64,000 nt of DNA from an uncultured Cohaesibacter sp. (GTDB lineage Bacteria > Pseudomonadota > Alphaproteobacteria > Rhizobiales > Cohaesibacteraceae): contig NZ_OY761553.1 in the NCBI RefSeq assembly GCF_963664735.1, forward strand, positions 248,001 to 312,000, given 5' to 3'. Both the position numbers and the translations under genes were made by a program. This document shows, piece after piece, positions 44,734-54,047 of this stretch (position 1 is the first letter of the stretch; every line of letters begins with the position of its first letter). The notes under the pieces were generated by a model, which was not told the origin of the DNA, ran no database searches, and saw only the letters and a program-made list of their open reading frames with translations.

Positions 44734-44745
44734 ATATTCGAATAT
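44734..44745 (-). promoter_or_regulatory. Palindrome upstream of the ArsR gene (possible operator)
   Basis: A perfect palindrome ATATTCGAATAT lies in an AT-rich region about 110 bases before the ArsR start. ArsR repressors bind such AT-rich dyads over their own promoter, so this is a candidate operator. The function is inferred from position only. Confidence 0.4.
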
Positions 44746-44843
44746 TAAGTCAAGCAAAAATTAGGTCAGGCGCTTTGTAAGAAGGTGTTAGAACTGACGG
44801 CTAGAAGCGGCTGCATTTGATATGAAGATTGTCGATTATTATG

Positions 44844-44867
44844 AAAAAAGGTGCCAAGTGGCACCTT
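44844..44867 (-). terminator. Terminator after the epimerase gene
   Basis: Stem AAGGTGCC/GGCACCTT with a four-base loop, followed in the reverse direction by six Ts. It lies 50 bases past the epimerase stop. Confidence 0.88.
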
Positions 44868-44916
44868 CATGTTTCTTCGAGAAGAACAGGCAGTTCCTTG
44901 CTTCCAATACTGGTCG

Positions 44917-45822
44917 CTATTGGTTTTTCAGGTCGTCTTGCAGGCTGCTTTTCACCATGTCCTCAATCGTGGCAAAGCACGGTTCCCAGCCGAAAAGGTT
45001 ATGTGCTCTGTCTGAAGACATACGCTGGGAACGGGCATAAGCGGATGCCCAGTTACCGTGTTCTTTCTGAGCCTCTTCAATAGAAATGACACGCGCTTGG
45101 TAGGGCAGGCCATAAGCTTGCGCGACAAGTTTGCCAACTTCCTCGGCAGTTGCGCTTTTAATGGCGCTGGCATTGAGCAGCAGGCCATCTTCGCGCTTAT
45201 CGACCGCACTTACATAGAGCTGCGCCAGATCATCAGCGTGTACGAAGGGGAAGTGGGTGTCAGTCGAGCCGACAATGGTTATTTCCCCGTTTTCCTTCAG
45301 GTCTTTGGCGTAGTTGGCTATGAAGCCTCGCCCATTGTCCACCACAAGGCCGGGATGAATTACGGTTAGCAGGAAATTGGGGCATGCATGAAGTTTCTCA
45401 ATGCTGTCCAGCATCCATTCAAATTCCGGCATGGGGTCCAAGACATGGCGTTCGGTGATCGGAATGACCGGTTCTTCGGGGTAAAGCCAGCAGCCGCCGG
45501 TGTAAAGAAACGGGATCTTGTAACCGTCTGGCCGACTCGAAGCGATTTCAACAAGGGCGTTGATGAGATTTTGGTCGACATTTGCCATGTCATTGTCAAA
45601 GGTCGCTGCCGTGTGAATAAAGGCGTCATGGTCCAGCGCGTAGTCTACCCAATCTCCGGGGTCTGTGAGACTGCCTCTGACGGGAGTTGCTCCTAATTCA
45701 CTTTGAATTTCTGCACTCTTGTCAGATCGGGCCAGAGTTGTGACCTCGTCGCCTCTTTTCAAAAATGCTTTGACAATGGCACGTCCAACCAGACCTGTGC
45801 CGCCAGTAACAAAAATTCGCAT
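44917..45822 (-). CDS. NAD(P)-dependent epimerase/dehydratase family protein
   Basis: The 301-residue protein is an extended short-chain dehydrogenase-like protein. The nucleotide-binding motif GGTGLVGRAIV is at residues 6-16, followed by the family stretch TLARSDKSA. The usual YxxxK catalytic pair is not obvious (a tyrosine in the PFLYTGGCWLYP stretch is the closest candidate), so it may be an atypical or NmrA-like member that binds rather than oxidises a substrate. The substrate is not known. The gene stands alone between two terminator-bounded units. Confidence 0.8.
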   Translation of the reverse strand: MRIFVTGGTGLVGRAIVKAFLKRGDEVTTLARSDKSAEIQSELGATPVRGSLTDPGDWVDYALDHDAFIHTAATFDNDMANVDQNLINALVEIASSRPDGYKIPFLYTGGCWLYPEEPVIPITERHVLDPMPEFEWMLDSIEKLHACPNFLLTVIHPGLVVDNGRGFIANYAKDLKENGEITIVGSTDTHFPFVHADDLAQLYVSAVDKREDGLLLNASAIKSATAEEVGKLVAQAYGLPYQARVISIEEAQKEHGNWASAYARSQRMSSDRAHNLFGWEPCFATIEDMVKSSLQDDLKNQ

Positions 45823-45964
45823 TGGGTCTTTTCCTAGTTAAAATAGCAAACTCGAAAAATTCGCTCTCATACAATCTATAGCAAAATGTGCATAAATCTA
45901 TGACCAAGTTAAGGAGAACCGTTCTAAACTTTATTGCGTATGAACAGAGTGATAAGGAAAGCAC

Positions 45965-46399
45965 ATGACTGTTCATATTGTTAAATTGTGTGTTGGTGTC
46001 GATAGCGTTGACGATCTCGAGCATTGGATTGAGCATCGGCGGTATTTGCATTCCATTGCAGGTGAAGCCGACGAGCACATTCACACAACACGCATGACCC
46101 CCAAGCGTCGCGATGAGATATTGGATGGTGGTTCGCTCTATTGGGTTATCAAGGGGATGATCCTTGCGCGCCAGCAAATCATCGATCTGCGCCAAATCGT
46201 GAGCGAAGACGGTATTTCGCGGTGTCAGATTGTCATGGATCCAGTTTTGGTGCGAACCGAGTCCCAGCCCAAACGGGCGTTTCAGGGCTGGCGCTATCTT
46301 AAGGCAAACGAAGCGCCGCGTGATTTGAACCCTCTCAGTGAGGACGATGATTTGCCTGCCGATTTTCGTCGTGAGCTCGCCGATTTGGGCCTTTTGTAA
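45965..46399 (+). CDS. DUF1489 family protein
   Basis: The 144-residue protein starts MTVHIVKLCVGVDSVDDLEHW, the signature of DUF1489, a family largely restricted to alphaproteobacteria and of unknown function. Later motifs are HIHTTRMTPKRRDEILDGGSLYW and RAFQGWRYLK. It starts behind AAGGAAAGC. Long frames on the opposite strand in the same place are shadows. The family is often found beside the gene for the next step of lipid or RNA metabolism, but no link is visible here. Confidence 0.88.
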   Translation: MTVHIVKLCVGVDSVDDLEHWIEHRRYLHSIAGEADEHIHTTRMTPKRRDEILDGGSLYWVIKGMILARQQIIDLRQIVSEDGISRCQIVMDPVLVRTESQPKRAFQGWRYLKANEAPRDLNPLSEDDDLPADFRRELADLGLL

Positions 46400-46587
46400 C
46401 GCCTTGGCATGTCGGCCGATCCTGAGCTTTTCGTCTCTCAGGGGTGCAATGTCCGTCCAGAACGTGTTTTCTGGGGCTGGCTTATGGGAGCCGCAACGAT
46501 TTTGTCGGTTGGATTTTTCCAAGACTTGCCTAAATATTGGGGGATGCGGACAAGAAAAACGCGTCCTACCTGGAGGGGGGGGAGCCG

Positions 46588-47334
46588 ATGAACGAAAAAC
46601 GCGACCAGCTGGTTCGGCATAACGAGCCGACAACGCCGAAGCTGCGCTCTGACAAGAGCGAGGTGGCTGCTTTTATTTCCAAGGCTAAATTGGTTCGCAA
46701 GGCGCAGGAAGCGAAGGGACTGAAGCCGGCCAACGGGCATTTGCTTTTCTGTCTTGATGCGACAATGAGCCGCCAGCCCACCTGGGACGTTGCCTGCTCC
46801 CTTCAGAACGAAATGTTCGAAGTGGCCGAAAGGAATGGTGGTCTTGCGACGCAGCTTGTCTATTTTCGTGGAACAAGTGAATGCAAGGCAAGTCGGTGGA
46901 CGCGATCTGCGGCTGATATGATCGGGTGGATGGAGCGCTTTGACTGCCGGGCAGGGCGCACACAGCTTTGCCGGATTCTGCAACATGTGAAAAACGAAAC
47001 TGAGGCAACGTCTGTTGACGCAGTGGTCTATGTTGGGGATTGCTTTGAGGAAGACCCTGATGTTGCGGTGGGACTTGCCGGTGATATCGCTCTCAAGGGA
47101 GTTCCTGTATTCGTTTTTCAGGAAGGCTCAGATGCGATGGCGGCCCATGTTTTCAAGGCAATTGCAAGGTTGACCGGTGGTGCTTATGGTAGCTTCGATG
47201 CCGGGGCAAAACACAAGTTGGCTGAGTATCTCAAGGGAATCGCTGCCTATGCGGCGTCGGGCAGGGATTTGACACGATTGCCGCAAGATTTGCAAAAACA
47301 GCTGCCCGGACCTTCGTCTCAAAAAAAGAAGTGA
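46588..47334 (+). CDS. VWA-like domain protein
   Basis: The 248-residue protein has a von Willebrand A-like core with a MIDAS-type motif DATMS (Asp57, Thr59, Ser61) behind a hydrophobic strand. Conserved downstream parts include AVVYVGDCFEED and a final AAFA-type helix. The N-terminal 45 residues are polar. It starts at ATG 46588 behind GGAGGGGGGGAG, and the gene for a membrane J-protein starts 11 bases after it. This VWA-DnaJ gene pair recurs in alphaproteobacteria, which suggests a common but undefined job, possibly in envelope or complex assembly. Confidence 0.75.
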   Translation: MNEKRDQLVRHNEPTTPKLRSDKSEVAAFISKAKLVRKAQEAKGLKPANGHLLFCLDATMSRQPTWDVACSLQNEMFEVAERNGGLATQLVYFRGTSECKASRWTRSAADMIGWMERFDCRAGRTQLCRILQHVKNETEATSVDAVVYVGDCFEEDPDVAVGLAGDIALKGVPVFVFQEGSDAMAAHVFKAIARLTGGAYGSFDAGAKHKLAEYLKGIAAYAASGRDLTRLPQDLQKQLPGPSSQKKK

Positions 47335-47344
47335 GCATAACAAC

Positions 47345-48040
47345 ATGATTTATCTTTTGGCCGGATTTCTGCTCTTTGTTGGTGTTGTTTTGTTGGCTCG
47401 TTGGGCCGCCTATGCGCCGGTGCAAGACCTGGTTACCGTGCTTTATAAGCTGGGTGGAAGCGCGATGTTGATCGTTGCCGTGTTTTTTCTTTTTCGACGG
47501 CAGTGGGTATTTGCCATGCCGTTGGCGCTTTTGGGTTGGTCGCTGATAAGAAAGAAATCCTATTTGGCAGGGGCTGATCGAGAAGGGGGGCGGGGCTCAA
47601 CCGTGCGGACGGCCGCGCTGGAAATGACCCTTGACCATGATACGGGCATTATAATCGGGCGCGTGCTTGCCGGTTCTTATGAAGGATGTGAACTGGATAA
47701 TTTGCCAGAGACTGATTTGAGCCGCCTCTGGCATGAAGTGGCGGGCGATAAGGAAAGCCGGGACCTACTCGAAACATATCTTGACAGCAGGCACCCCGAC
47801 TGGCGAGAACGCTTCGATATTAACCCGACAGCGGGGGAAACTCGCGCGACGGACTCTGGCCCCATGACCAAGGAGGAAGCCTATCAGGTGCTTGGGCTTG
47901 CGGCGGGTGCCAGCGAGGCGGAAGTTGTTGACGCTCATCGGCGACTCATGAAGCGGGTCCATCCGGACCACGGGGGCTCCACTTTTCTTGCTTCTAAGAT
48001 CAACGCTGCCAAGTCCGTTTTGCTCGGAAAACATGACTGA
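47345..48040 (+). CDS. Membrane-anchored J-domain protein (DnaJ-like)
   Basis: The 231-residue protein has two N-terminal hydrophobic segments (about 1-18 and 38-60), a charged middle region and a C-terminal J domain with the HPD motif at residues 206-208 in VHPDHGG. This order, membrane anchor first and J domain last, matches the mitochondrial Pam18/Tim14 type and bacterial DjlA-like proteins. It should stimulate a DnaK-type chaperone at the inner membrane. It is coupled with the VWA gene in one operon. Confidence 0.85.
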   Translation: MIYLLAGFLLFVGVVLLARWAAYAPVQDLVTVLYKLGGSAMLIVAVFFLFRRQWVFAMPLALLGWSLIRKKSYLAGADREGGRGSTVRTAALEMTLDHDTGIIIGRVLAGSYEGCELDNLPETDLSRLWHEVAGDKESRDLLETYLDSRHPDWRERFDINPTAGETRATDSGPMTKEEAYQVLGLAAGASEAEVVDAHRRLMKRVHPDHGGSTFLASKINAAKSVLLGKHD

Positions 48041-48073
48041 TCTCCTAATACTCGATTACTCTTTACTACAACT

Positions 48074-49507
48074 CTAAGGATTCAGTGCCAGACAGGCGAA
48101 TTTCTGTTTCTTCAATACCGCACATGCATTTCGTGCGGATTCTTTGCTTGGGAAACCCGCAAATCTTGCCCGATATAAAGTGGTATTTCCTTTTTCTACT
48201 GCTTCTGTGTGGTTAACTCGGGCTGAGAGCAGTTTTTTGTTCTGAGACCGCGCATTTTCCAATATGTCATTCGCAGATGCCAGCGTCGGTGTTGCGCTTA
48301 GCTGAATTTGCCAGCCTGAAGGAATTGTTTTTGCCTTCGGCCCTTCCTCAGGAAGAGGGGCTGAATGGGTCGACATATCTCCAATAGGATCGTTTGCGGC
48401 GCGTGGCAATGGTGGAATGGCCAGCATCGCTGTGGTCAACCTAGGGCGAGGTGCTGGAACAGATTGCAAATCCGTTGCAATTGCTTCACGCAGCGGAGAC
48501 GCGTCTGTGTCGCCTGATTTGGGCAAAACGGCAAGTTGAACAGCTGCGGCTTTGGGAAGCGCTTCTGTTTCTGCAACAAGGTTTACCTCCGAAGCTGTGT
48601 CCAGTGTTTTAAACCTAGGCAGCGGAACAGTTTCCGCCAACTGGATGTAGGAGCGTTTCGCAGGCACGCCAACAAGGGCAGTCATACGTGCACCGCTTTT
48701 TGCTTTGGGCAGATATTTCTTGATGAGATTGCGCATTTCTGCATCGCGGCTTGCGCCAGTTCTGCCCCCCATCACAACGGCAACGATATGACGCCCGTTG
48801 GTTTCAACGTTGGTAACGAGGTTGAAACCAGAGGCTCTTGTATAGCCGGTCTTGATGCCGTCAACACCTTTTACGCGCCCCAATAGTTTGTTGTGGTTGC
48901 CATAGCGCGCTTTGCCATAGCTGAAGACGCGTGTGCTGAAATAGCGAAAATAACTGGGGTATCTGTCTTTGAGCGCACGGCCAAGCAAAGCCATGTCAGC
49001 GGCCGTTGTTCGTTGGCCCGAGTTGGGCAGACCTGAAGCGTTTTTGAAAGTAGACCGCTTCATGCCGATGGAACGTGCCTTTTGCGTCATCATGCGGGCA
49101 AACTGGGACTCGGTTCCGCCAATATTTTCCGCGACGACCACGGCAACATCGTTTGCCGACTTGGTTACGAGTGCAAGGATTGCGTCCTTAACACTGATGG
49201 AGCTGCCCGGTTTCAAATTAAGCTTTGATGGGGCTTGTGCGGATGCATGCTTGGATACCGAAAGGCGGCTGTTAAGCGATAGCTTTCCTGCTTCAATCTC
49301 TTCAAAGAGCATGTACAACGTCATCATTTTGGTGAGTGATGCCGGATAGCGCAGGGAATTGGCATTGCTTGAATAGAGAACCTTGCCGCTTTTAACGTCT
49401 ATGACGTAGCCTGCATATTTGGAGTTCTCCGCTTGAGCGGGATAAGCTGATGCCAGCGCACTGACTGCAAGGATGCAGACCGCAGCGAATTTTGTTATGG
49501 GACGCAT
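48074..49507 (-). CDS. D-alanyl-D-alanine carboxypeptidase with SPOR domain
   Basis: This low-molecular-weight penicillin-binding protein trims pentapeptides of peptidoglycan in the periplasm. From ATG 49507 (477 residues) it has a signal peptide (cleaved near AQA, residue 26), the S-x-x-K motif SLTK (57-60), SAN (117-119) and KTG (219-221), as in PBP5/DacF. After about residue 270 comes a long linker and at the end a SPOR domain (about 395-477), which binds denuded septal glycans. That suggests recruitment to the division site. A GTG start at 49549 with AAAGGACG upstream is an alternative. Confidence 0.88.
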   Translation of the reverse strand: MRPITKFAAVCILAVSALASAYPAQAENSKYAGYVIDVKSGKVLYSSNANSLRYPASLTKMMTLYMLFEEIEAGKLSLNSRLSVSKHASAQAPSKLNLKPGSSISVKDAILALVTKSANDVAVVVAENIGGTESQFARMMTQKARSIGMKRSTFKNASGLPNSGQRTTAADMALLGRALKDRYPSYFRYFSTRVFSYGKARYGNHNKLLGRVKGVDGIKTGYTRASGFNLVTNVETNGRHIVAVVMGGRTGASRDAEMRNLIKKYLPKAKSGARMTALVGVPAKRSYIQLAETVPLPRFKTLDTASEVNLVAETEALPKAAAVQLAVLPKSGDTDASPLREAIATDLQSVPAPRPRLTTAMLAIPPLPRAANDPIGDMSTHSAPLPEEGPKAKTIPSGWQIQLSATPTLASANDILENARSQNKKLLSARVNHTEAVEKGNTTLYRARFAGFPSKESARNACAVLKKQKFACLALNP

Positions 49508-50014
49508 GCCAGATGAACACCATGTGGCTCTGAACGCTACTCTAAACACTTGACGTCCTTTGAATGTTTGTCATGTTTGACGGTTTTTCCGCTCGGGGAT
49601 TTGTTCACTATGGGTTGGAGAAACGGCGAAGTTATGGCCTGATCCAACCTTTTTAAAAAGGGTATTGAAACTCGGTTAGGAAAAGGTAAAAAATTGGCGC
49701 AAGGACGCAATTTGCAAAAAAATTTATTGATTACATTTTTATTGATTTTACATAAGACATTGAAATAATTAAATAAAATTATTATTTCATCTTATTTTCC
49801 AATCAAAGCGTATACTCTTACAATGCGATGAAAACGTGCTTACATTATTTTGTGGCGCCTGAGGTTTTTTGTGTGCGACACTTATGCTTGTGATGTGTCG
49901 ATTCAAAATGGGTTCGCTGTGCCTGGTTGGCTTTCTGCCGAACCTTTAAATCGGACGCTCAAGAAGATCATCCCGACATCTGATCGGGGGAATTTTGTGG
50001 AGACAGTTCAAGCA
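49508..50014. promoter_or_regulatory. AT-rich divergent promoter region between the carboxypeptidase gene and clpS
   Basis: About 500 bases between divergent genes. It is strongly AT-rich from 49680 to 49800, as expected for promoters and UP elements. The clpS reading frame is open upstream to 49850, but that part has no conserved sequence. No specific promoter can be fixed by eye. Confidence 0.5.
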
Positions 50015-50341
50015 ATGAGTAAGGATATTCGGCGCCTGGATGAAGATGAAGAGCTTGGGGTTTCTATAAAATCTAAGCCCAAGACCAAGCGTCCTAATAT
50101 GTATAGGGTCCTTCTGTTGAATGACGACTTCACTCCAATGGAGTTTGTTGTTCACATTCTAGAAGCGTTTTTCAACAAGGGCCGAGAAGATGCAACCCGT
50201 ATTATGCTTCACGTTCATCACCATGGGGTCGGGGAGTGTGGAGTCTTTACCTATGAGGTAGCGGAAACGAAGGTGAGTCAGGTTATGGACTTTGCCCACC
50301 AGCATCAACATCCGCTGCAATGCATCATGGAAAAAAAGTGA
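50015..50341 (+). CDS. clpS: ATP-dependent Clp protease adaptor ClpS
   Basis: ClpS delivers N-degron substrates to ClpAP. From ATG 50015 the protein has 108 residues. The core shows [16 protein letters not shown] (with the asparagine-aspartate of the N-degron pocket), [13 protein letters not shown] and [13 protein letters not shown] at the end. The ATG has a GGAG 13 bases upstream; GTG 49997 behind GGGGG in the same frame is equally possible and adds six residues. The gene ends nine bases before clpA, the standard partner order. Confidence 0.95.
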   Translation: MSKDIRRLDEDEELGVSIKSKPKTKRPNMYRVLLLNDDFTPMEFVVHILEAFFNKGREDATRIMLHVHHHGVGECGVFTYEVAETKVSQVMDFAHQHQHPLQCIMEKK

Positions 50342-50350
50342 GGATACCAA

Positions 50351-52789
50351 GTGCCATCATTTTCTAACAGTCTGGAAGCTGCCCTGCATAAAGCCCTGAT
50401 AACTGCAAATGAGCGTTCTCAGGAGTTTGCAACACTTGAACATCTGTTGTTTGCATTGATTGAAGATAGTGACGCGGCGGCGGTGATGCGCGCGTGCGGG
50501 GTGGATTTGGATCTGTTGGAGAAGAACCTGCTCGATTATATCGACAATGAGCTTTCCAATCTGGTGATGCACAAAGGGCAGGATTCCAAGCCTACTGCTG
50601 GTTTCCAGCGCGTTATTCAGCGCGCGGTTATCCATGTGCAATCCTCCGGCCGAGAAGAAGTTACCGGAGCAAACGTTCTCGTTGCTATTTTCGCAGAGCG
50701 AGAGAGTCACGCTGCCTACTTCCTGCATGATCAGGATATGACCCGCTATGACGCGGTGAATTATATCTCTCACGGTATTGCCAAATCGCCGGGCTTTTCG
50801 GAAGGGATCAATCCGATCGGTATCGACGACGATATGGAAGAAGACTTCGATTTTGATGATGATGATGAAGACGAAGAGGGTGGCGGAAGGGCTGAAGCGC
50901 TCAAGGCCTATGCGGTAAACCTCAACGACAAGGCTCGTGAGGGCAAGATCGATATTCTGATCGGGCGAGACGCTGAAATCCACCGGACCATTCAGGTGCT
51001 TTGCCGTCGCTCCAAGAACAACCCGCTTTTCGTGGGTGATCCGGGCGTTGGTAAAACGGCTATTGCAGAAGGATTGGCAAAGCGGATTGTCGACGACAAG
51101 GTTCCCGATGTGCTGAAAGGGGCTACCATCTTTTCGCTGGATATGGGCACGCTTCTGGCTGGTACGCGCTATCGTGGTGATTTCGAAGAGCGTCTGAAGC
51201 GGGTTATCAAGGAAATTGAGGAATATGACGGAGCTATCCTGTTCATCGATGAAATTCATACGGTGATCGGAGCAGGAGCCACGTCAGGCGGCGCCATGGA
51301 TGCTTCCAACCTGCTCAAGCCATCTTTGGCGGCGGGGAACCTCAGATGCATGGGGTCGACGACCTATAAGGAATATCGCCAGTTTTTCGAGAAGGATCGG
51401 GCTTTGGTCCGTCGTTTCCAGAAAATCGATGTGAACGAACCGTCCTTGCCGGATGCGATTGATATTCTGAAAGGTTTGAAGCCTTATTTTGAAGAGTATC
51501 ACAGCGTCAAGTTTACCAACGAGGCAATCAAGTCTGCCGTGGAACTTTCTGCGCGCTATATTCATGACCGGAAGTTGCCCGACAAGGCAATCGACGTGAT
51601 TGACGAGACGGGCGCTGCCCAGCAGTTGCTACCGGTTTCCCGTCGTCGCAAGAGCATTTCGTCCAAGGAAGTGGAAGCCACGGTTGCGACCATGGCCCGT
51701 ATCCCGCCGAAAACCGTTTCCAAGGATGACAGGGAAGTATTGTCCAATCTGGAAATCAACCTCAAGCGCATGGTGTATGGTCAGGATCTGGCAATCGATG
51801 CCTTGACCAGCCAGATCAAGCTGGCCCGAGCCGGATTGCGTGAACCTGAAAAGCCGATTGGCAGCTATCTGTTCTCTGGCCCGACCGGTGTTGGCAAGAC
51901 AGAGGTAACGCGTCAGTTGGCGGACCTTTTGGGTGTTGAATTGTTGCGCTTCGATATGTCCGAATATATGGAGAAGCACACGATCTCTCGCTTGATCGGT
52001 GCGCCTCCGGGGTATGTCGGCTTTGATCAGGGTGGTTTGTTGACCGATGGCGTTGACCAGCATCCCCATTGTGTATTGCTGCTTGATGAGATCGAGAAGG
52101 CCCATCCGGACCTTTACAACATCCTCTTGCAGGTGATGGATCATGGCAAGCTGACCGACCATAACGGCAAACAGGTCGATTTCCGCAATGTCATTCTGGT
52201 TATGACCACCAACGCCGGTGCTGCTGAGATGGATAAGCCTGCGATGGGCTTTACCCAGTCTGAACGCTCTGGTGACGATGAAGAGGCCATCAACAAGCTG
52301 TTTACGCCGGAATTCCGCAACCGTCTTGATGCGGTCATTCCGTTTGCAGCTTTGTCAACGGATATTATTCATCAGGTCGTACGCAAGTTTGTCATGCAGC
52401 TTGAGGCCCAGCTGGCAGACCGTGGTGTCACCTTCGAGCTGACTGATGCGGCAACCGCTTGGCTTGCCAAGAAGGGATATGATCCGAAAATGGGTGCCCG
52501 GCCTCTGGGGCGGGTTATTCAGGAACATATCAAGCGGCCGCTGGCTGAAGAAATCCTGTTTGGCAAGCTGACAAAAGGCGGCACGGTGCGCGTCGATATC
52601 GATCTGGACAATATGGAAAAACTGTTCCTGTCCGTGATCGAGGATGACGAACCAAGCGCAGACCAGAGTGTCAAGGCCAAAAAGGCCTCAACCAAGGGAT
52701 CTGAAGCGGGTGACAAGAAAGCCGGTCCTCGCAAAGCCTCGCGGAAAAAGGCCTCTGTGCCGACGGTTTCCAAGGTCGACAAGAAATAA
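50351..52789 (+). CDS. clpA: ATP-dependent Clp protease ATP-binding subunit ClpA
   Basis: ClpA is the AAA+ unfoldase that feeds ClpP and takes N-degron proteins from ClpS. It has 812 residues with a GTG start. The layout is an N-domain (about 1-140, double Clp_N repeat), an acidic linker (EEDFDFDDDDEDEEGGGR at about 160-177), D1 with Walker A GDPGVGKT ending at 236, and D2 with GPTGVGKT and Lys516. ClpP-binding loop and sensor motifs follow (FTPEFRNRLDAVIPF). The last 45 residues are lysine-rich and unconserved. A strong terminator follows. Confidence 0.96.
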   Translation: MPSFSNSLEAALHKALITANERSQEFATLEHLLFALIEDSDAAAVMRACGVDLDLLEKNLLDYIDNELSNLVMHKGQDSKPTAGFQRVIQRAVIHVQSSGREEVTGANVLVAIFAERESHAAYFLHDQDMTRYDAVNYISHGIAKSPGFSEGINPIGIDDDMEEDFDFDDDDEDEEGGGRAEALKAYAVNLNDKAREGKIDILIGRDAEIHRTIQVLCRRSKNNPLFVGDPGVGKTAIAEGLAKRIVDDKVPDVLKGATIFSLDMGTLLAGTRYRGDFEERLKRVIKEIEEYDGAILFIDEIHTVIGAGATSGGAMDASNLLKPSLAAGNLRCMGSTTYKEYRQFFEKDRALVRRFQKIDVNEPSLPDAIDILKGLKPYFEEYHSVKFTNEAIKSAVELSARYIHDRKLPDKAIDVIDETGAAQQLLPVSRRRKSISSKEVEATVATMARIPPKTVSKDDREVLSNLEINLKRMVYGQDLAIDALTSQIKLARAGLREPEKPIGSYLFSGPTGVGKTEVTRQLADLLGVELLRFDMSEYMEKHTISRLIGAPPGYVGFDQGGLLTDGVDQHPHCVLLLDEIEKAHPDLYNILLQVMDHGKLTDHNGKQVDFRNVILVMTTNAGAAEMDKPAMGFTQSERSGDDEEAINKLFTPEFRNRLDAVIPFAALSTDIIHQVVRKFVMQLEAQLADRGVTFELTDAATAWLAKKGYDPKMGARPLGRVIQEHIKRPLAEEILFGKLTKGGTVRVDIDLDNMEKLFLSVIEDDEPSADQSVKAKKASTKGSEAGDKKAGPRKASRKKASVPTVSKVDKK

Positions 52790-52797
52790 GCAGAAGG

Positions 52798-52826
52798 AGC
52801 GCCTGCGGTAACGCGGGCGCTTTTTT
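52798..52826 (+). terminator. Intrinsic terminator after clpA
   Basis: A ten-pair stem (arms 52798-52807 and 52812-52821) closed by a GTAA tetraloop of the GNRA type is followed by six Ts. It ends the clpS-clpA transcript. Confidence 0.94.
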
Positions 52827-52828
52827 CC

Positions 52829-53074
52829 ATGTTTCCAAACATGCCCGGCTGGTTACGGATACTCCTTATTTTTTTCGCGTTTGCGCTGATTTCTCTGATG
52901 GCGGCGAGCGCCATCATGCGAGCTGCTTTCCCAAATGGCATTTTTGGTAGCCTGATTGATCCGGAGACCGGAATGGCCAGTGGCGCGGAACTGATCAAGA
53001 ATATTCTGACGCTTGCCGCCGGGCTGTTTCTGGCTCTGACGCTGTTGTATCAACGGTTCTTGGGCGGTGATTGA
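52829..53074 (+). CDS. Small two-helix membrane protein, unknown function
   Basis: The 81-residue frame encodes two hydrophobic helices (about 8-28 and 56-74) joined by a polar loop. It begins at an ATG only two bases after the clpA terminator T-run, or at ATG 52841, and neither has a clear ribosome binding site. The codon choice resembles its neighbours, which favours a real gene, possibly read from a leaderless or internal promoter transcript. I recognise no family. Confidence 0.5.
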   Translation: MFPNMPGWLRILLIFFAFALISLMAASAIMRAAFPNGIFGSLIDPETGMASGAELIKNILTLAAGLFLALTLLYQRFLGGD

Positions 53075-53424
53075 TGGCCGCTTTGCCGACAAAGGGGCTT
53101 GCCTTGCCGATCAATTGGCTATACATGCTTGAAACATGAACAAGATGTGCACCCAGTTTCAGTCGATTACTTTTGATATATTGGGTATAAAACTTGTTTG
53201 TTTGATTAAAGCTGTTATGAATCAATGAGCTGCAAGTGATTTATATGTCTAGATTATTTGTGTAGGTTTTAATCTACACATTTTATGTGTGATTTCTTTG
53301 ATTCCGTGTGGATACTAAAAAACTAGATTCACTACATTGGCACTCCCTATGTCTCTTCTGGTAGCGCGTATTCTCGGTTCCTGTATCGCCAGTGATGACG
53401 GAGTTTTCAGAAGCGGTTGCCTCA
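53075..53424. other. Intergenic region at the left edge of the accessory island
   Basis: About 350 AT-rich bases with no supported gene. Composition changes here from the housekeeping pattern to the more AT-rich island. Downstream of the Phd-type antitoxin on the reverse strand, no VapC, Doc or YoeB toxin frame can be found, so the expected toxin is absent. Confidence 0.5.
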
Positions 53425-53661
53425 TCATTCCTCAATCCCGAACATGGCTGCCAACTCGGCATCACCATCATGGATACCTTCGCCTATCGAAATACCGGCA
53501 TCCTTGTAGAGGCCCAGCCTGCAAGGATTTGGATTGACTTCGTATTTGATAAGTCGCACGAGCGGCTCACCTGCTTTGGTGATAATCACTTCTTCGCCGG
53601 CAACGCTTCTCTGGACAAGCTCCGAGAGTTTGGCTTTCGCTTCGAGAATATTGACCTGCAT
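53425..53661 (-). CDS. Phd/YefM-type antitoxin
   Basis: The 78-residue protein starts MQVNILEAKAKLSELVQRSVAGEE, the Phd/YefM N-terminal fold that binds DNA, then VIITKAGEPLVRLIKY. The C-terminal part, which in complete systems clasps a toxin, is present. No toxin gene follows on the reverse strand, where it normally would, so the antitoxin is an orphan or has lost its partner. It lies 57 bases after the HigA-like gene on the same strand and is probably in the mrr-higA transcript. Confidence 0.82.
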   Translation of the reverse strand: MQVNILEAKAKLSELVQRSVAGEEVIITKAGEPLVRLIKYEVNPNPCRLGLYKDAGISIGEGIHDGDAELAAMFGIEE

Positions 53662-53718
53662 ATTACACCCCTGATTTTTTCTGTGCTATTTCGCATTCCG
53701 ACAGTGATGACGAACCGG

Positions 53719-54003
53719 TCATTTGATTATATCGCGTCGGTGTTCCAACAATTCATAATCAGATTGCAGCCCGAGGAAGAACCCCTCGGACAGACCAAAG
53801 TAGCGGGCAAATCGTCGATCCATATCTGCAGAAATCTCACGCTTTCCAAGAACGATCTCGTCAACTTGGCTGCAAGGTGCGTGAATAGCCCGTGCAAGAT
53901 CATCCCGGCTCAGGTTCATAGGCTTCAGAAACTCTTCCAGCAGAACTTCACCAGGATGAGGGTTTGGCAAATGATCCGTCGGTCTATTTGATGATTTCGG
54001 CAT
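53719..54003 (-). CDS. HigA/XRE-family regulator
   Basis: From ATG 54003 the protein has 94 residues (six more if ATG 54021 is used). It shows the VapI/HigA signature HPGEVLLEEFLKPMNLSRDDLARAI and a helix-turn-helix region, then EISADMDRRFARYFGLSEGFFLGLQ. HigA antitoxins normally follow a HigB toxin gene; here the gene upstream on the same strand, 44 bases away, is an Mrr-type restriction enzyme. It may act as the controller of that enzyme. No HigB-like frame is visible. Confidence 0.82.
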   Translation of the reverse strand: MPKSSNRPTDHLPNPHPGEVLLEEFLKPMNLSRDDLARAIHAPCSQVDEIVLGKREISADMDRRFARYFGLSEGFFLGLQSDYELLEHRRDIIK

Positions 54004-54047
54004 TGTTCTGTCCTTCTTCAAGTTGGAGAGTATTCAGCTGGCCGGTG

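Noticed and set aside
45722-46633. A 303-codon reverse frame covering the DUF1489 gene
   Set aside because: It lies antisense to a well-supported family member, has no motif, and its length is explained by codon bias on the other strand.
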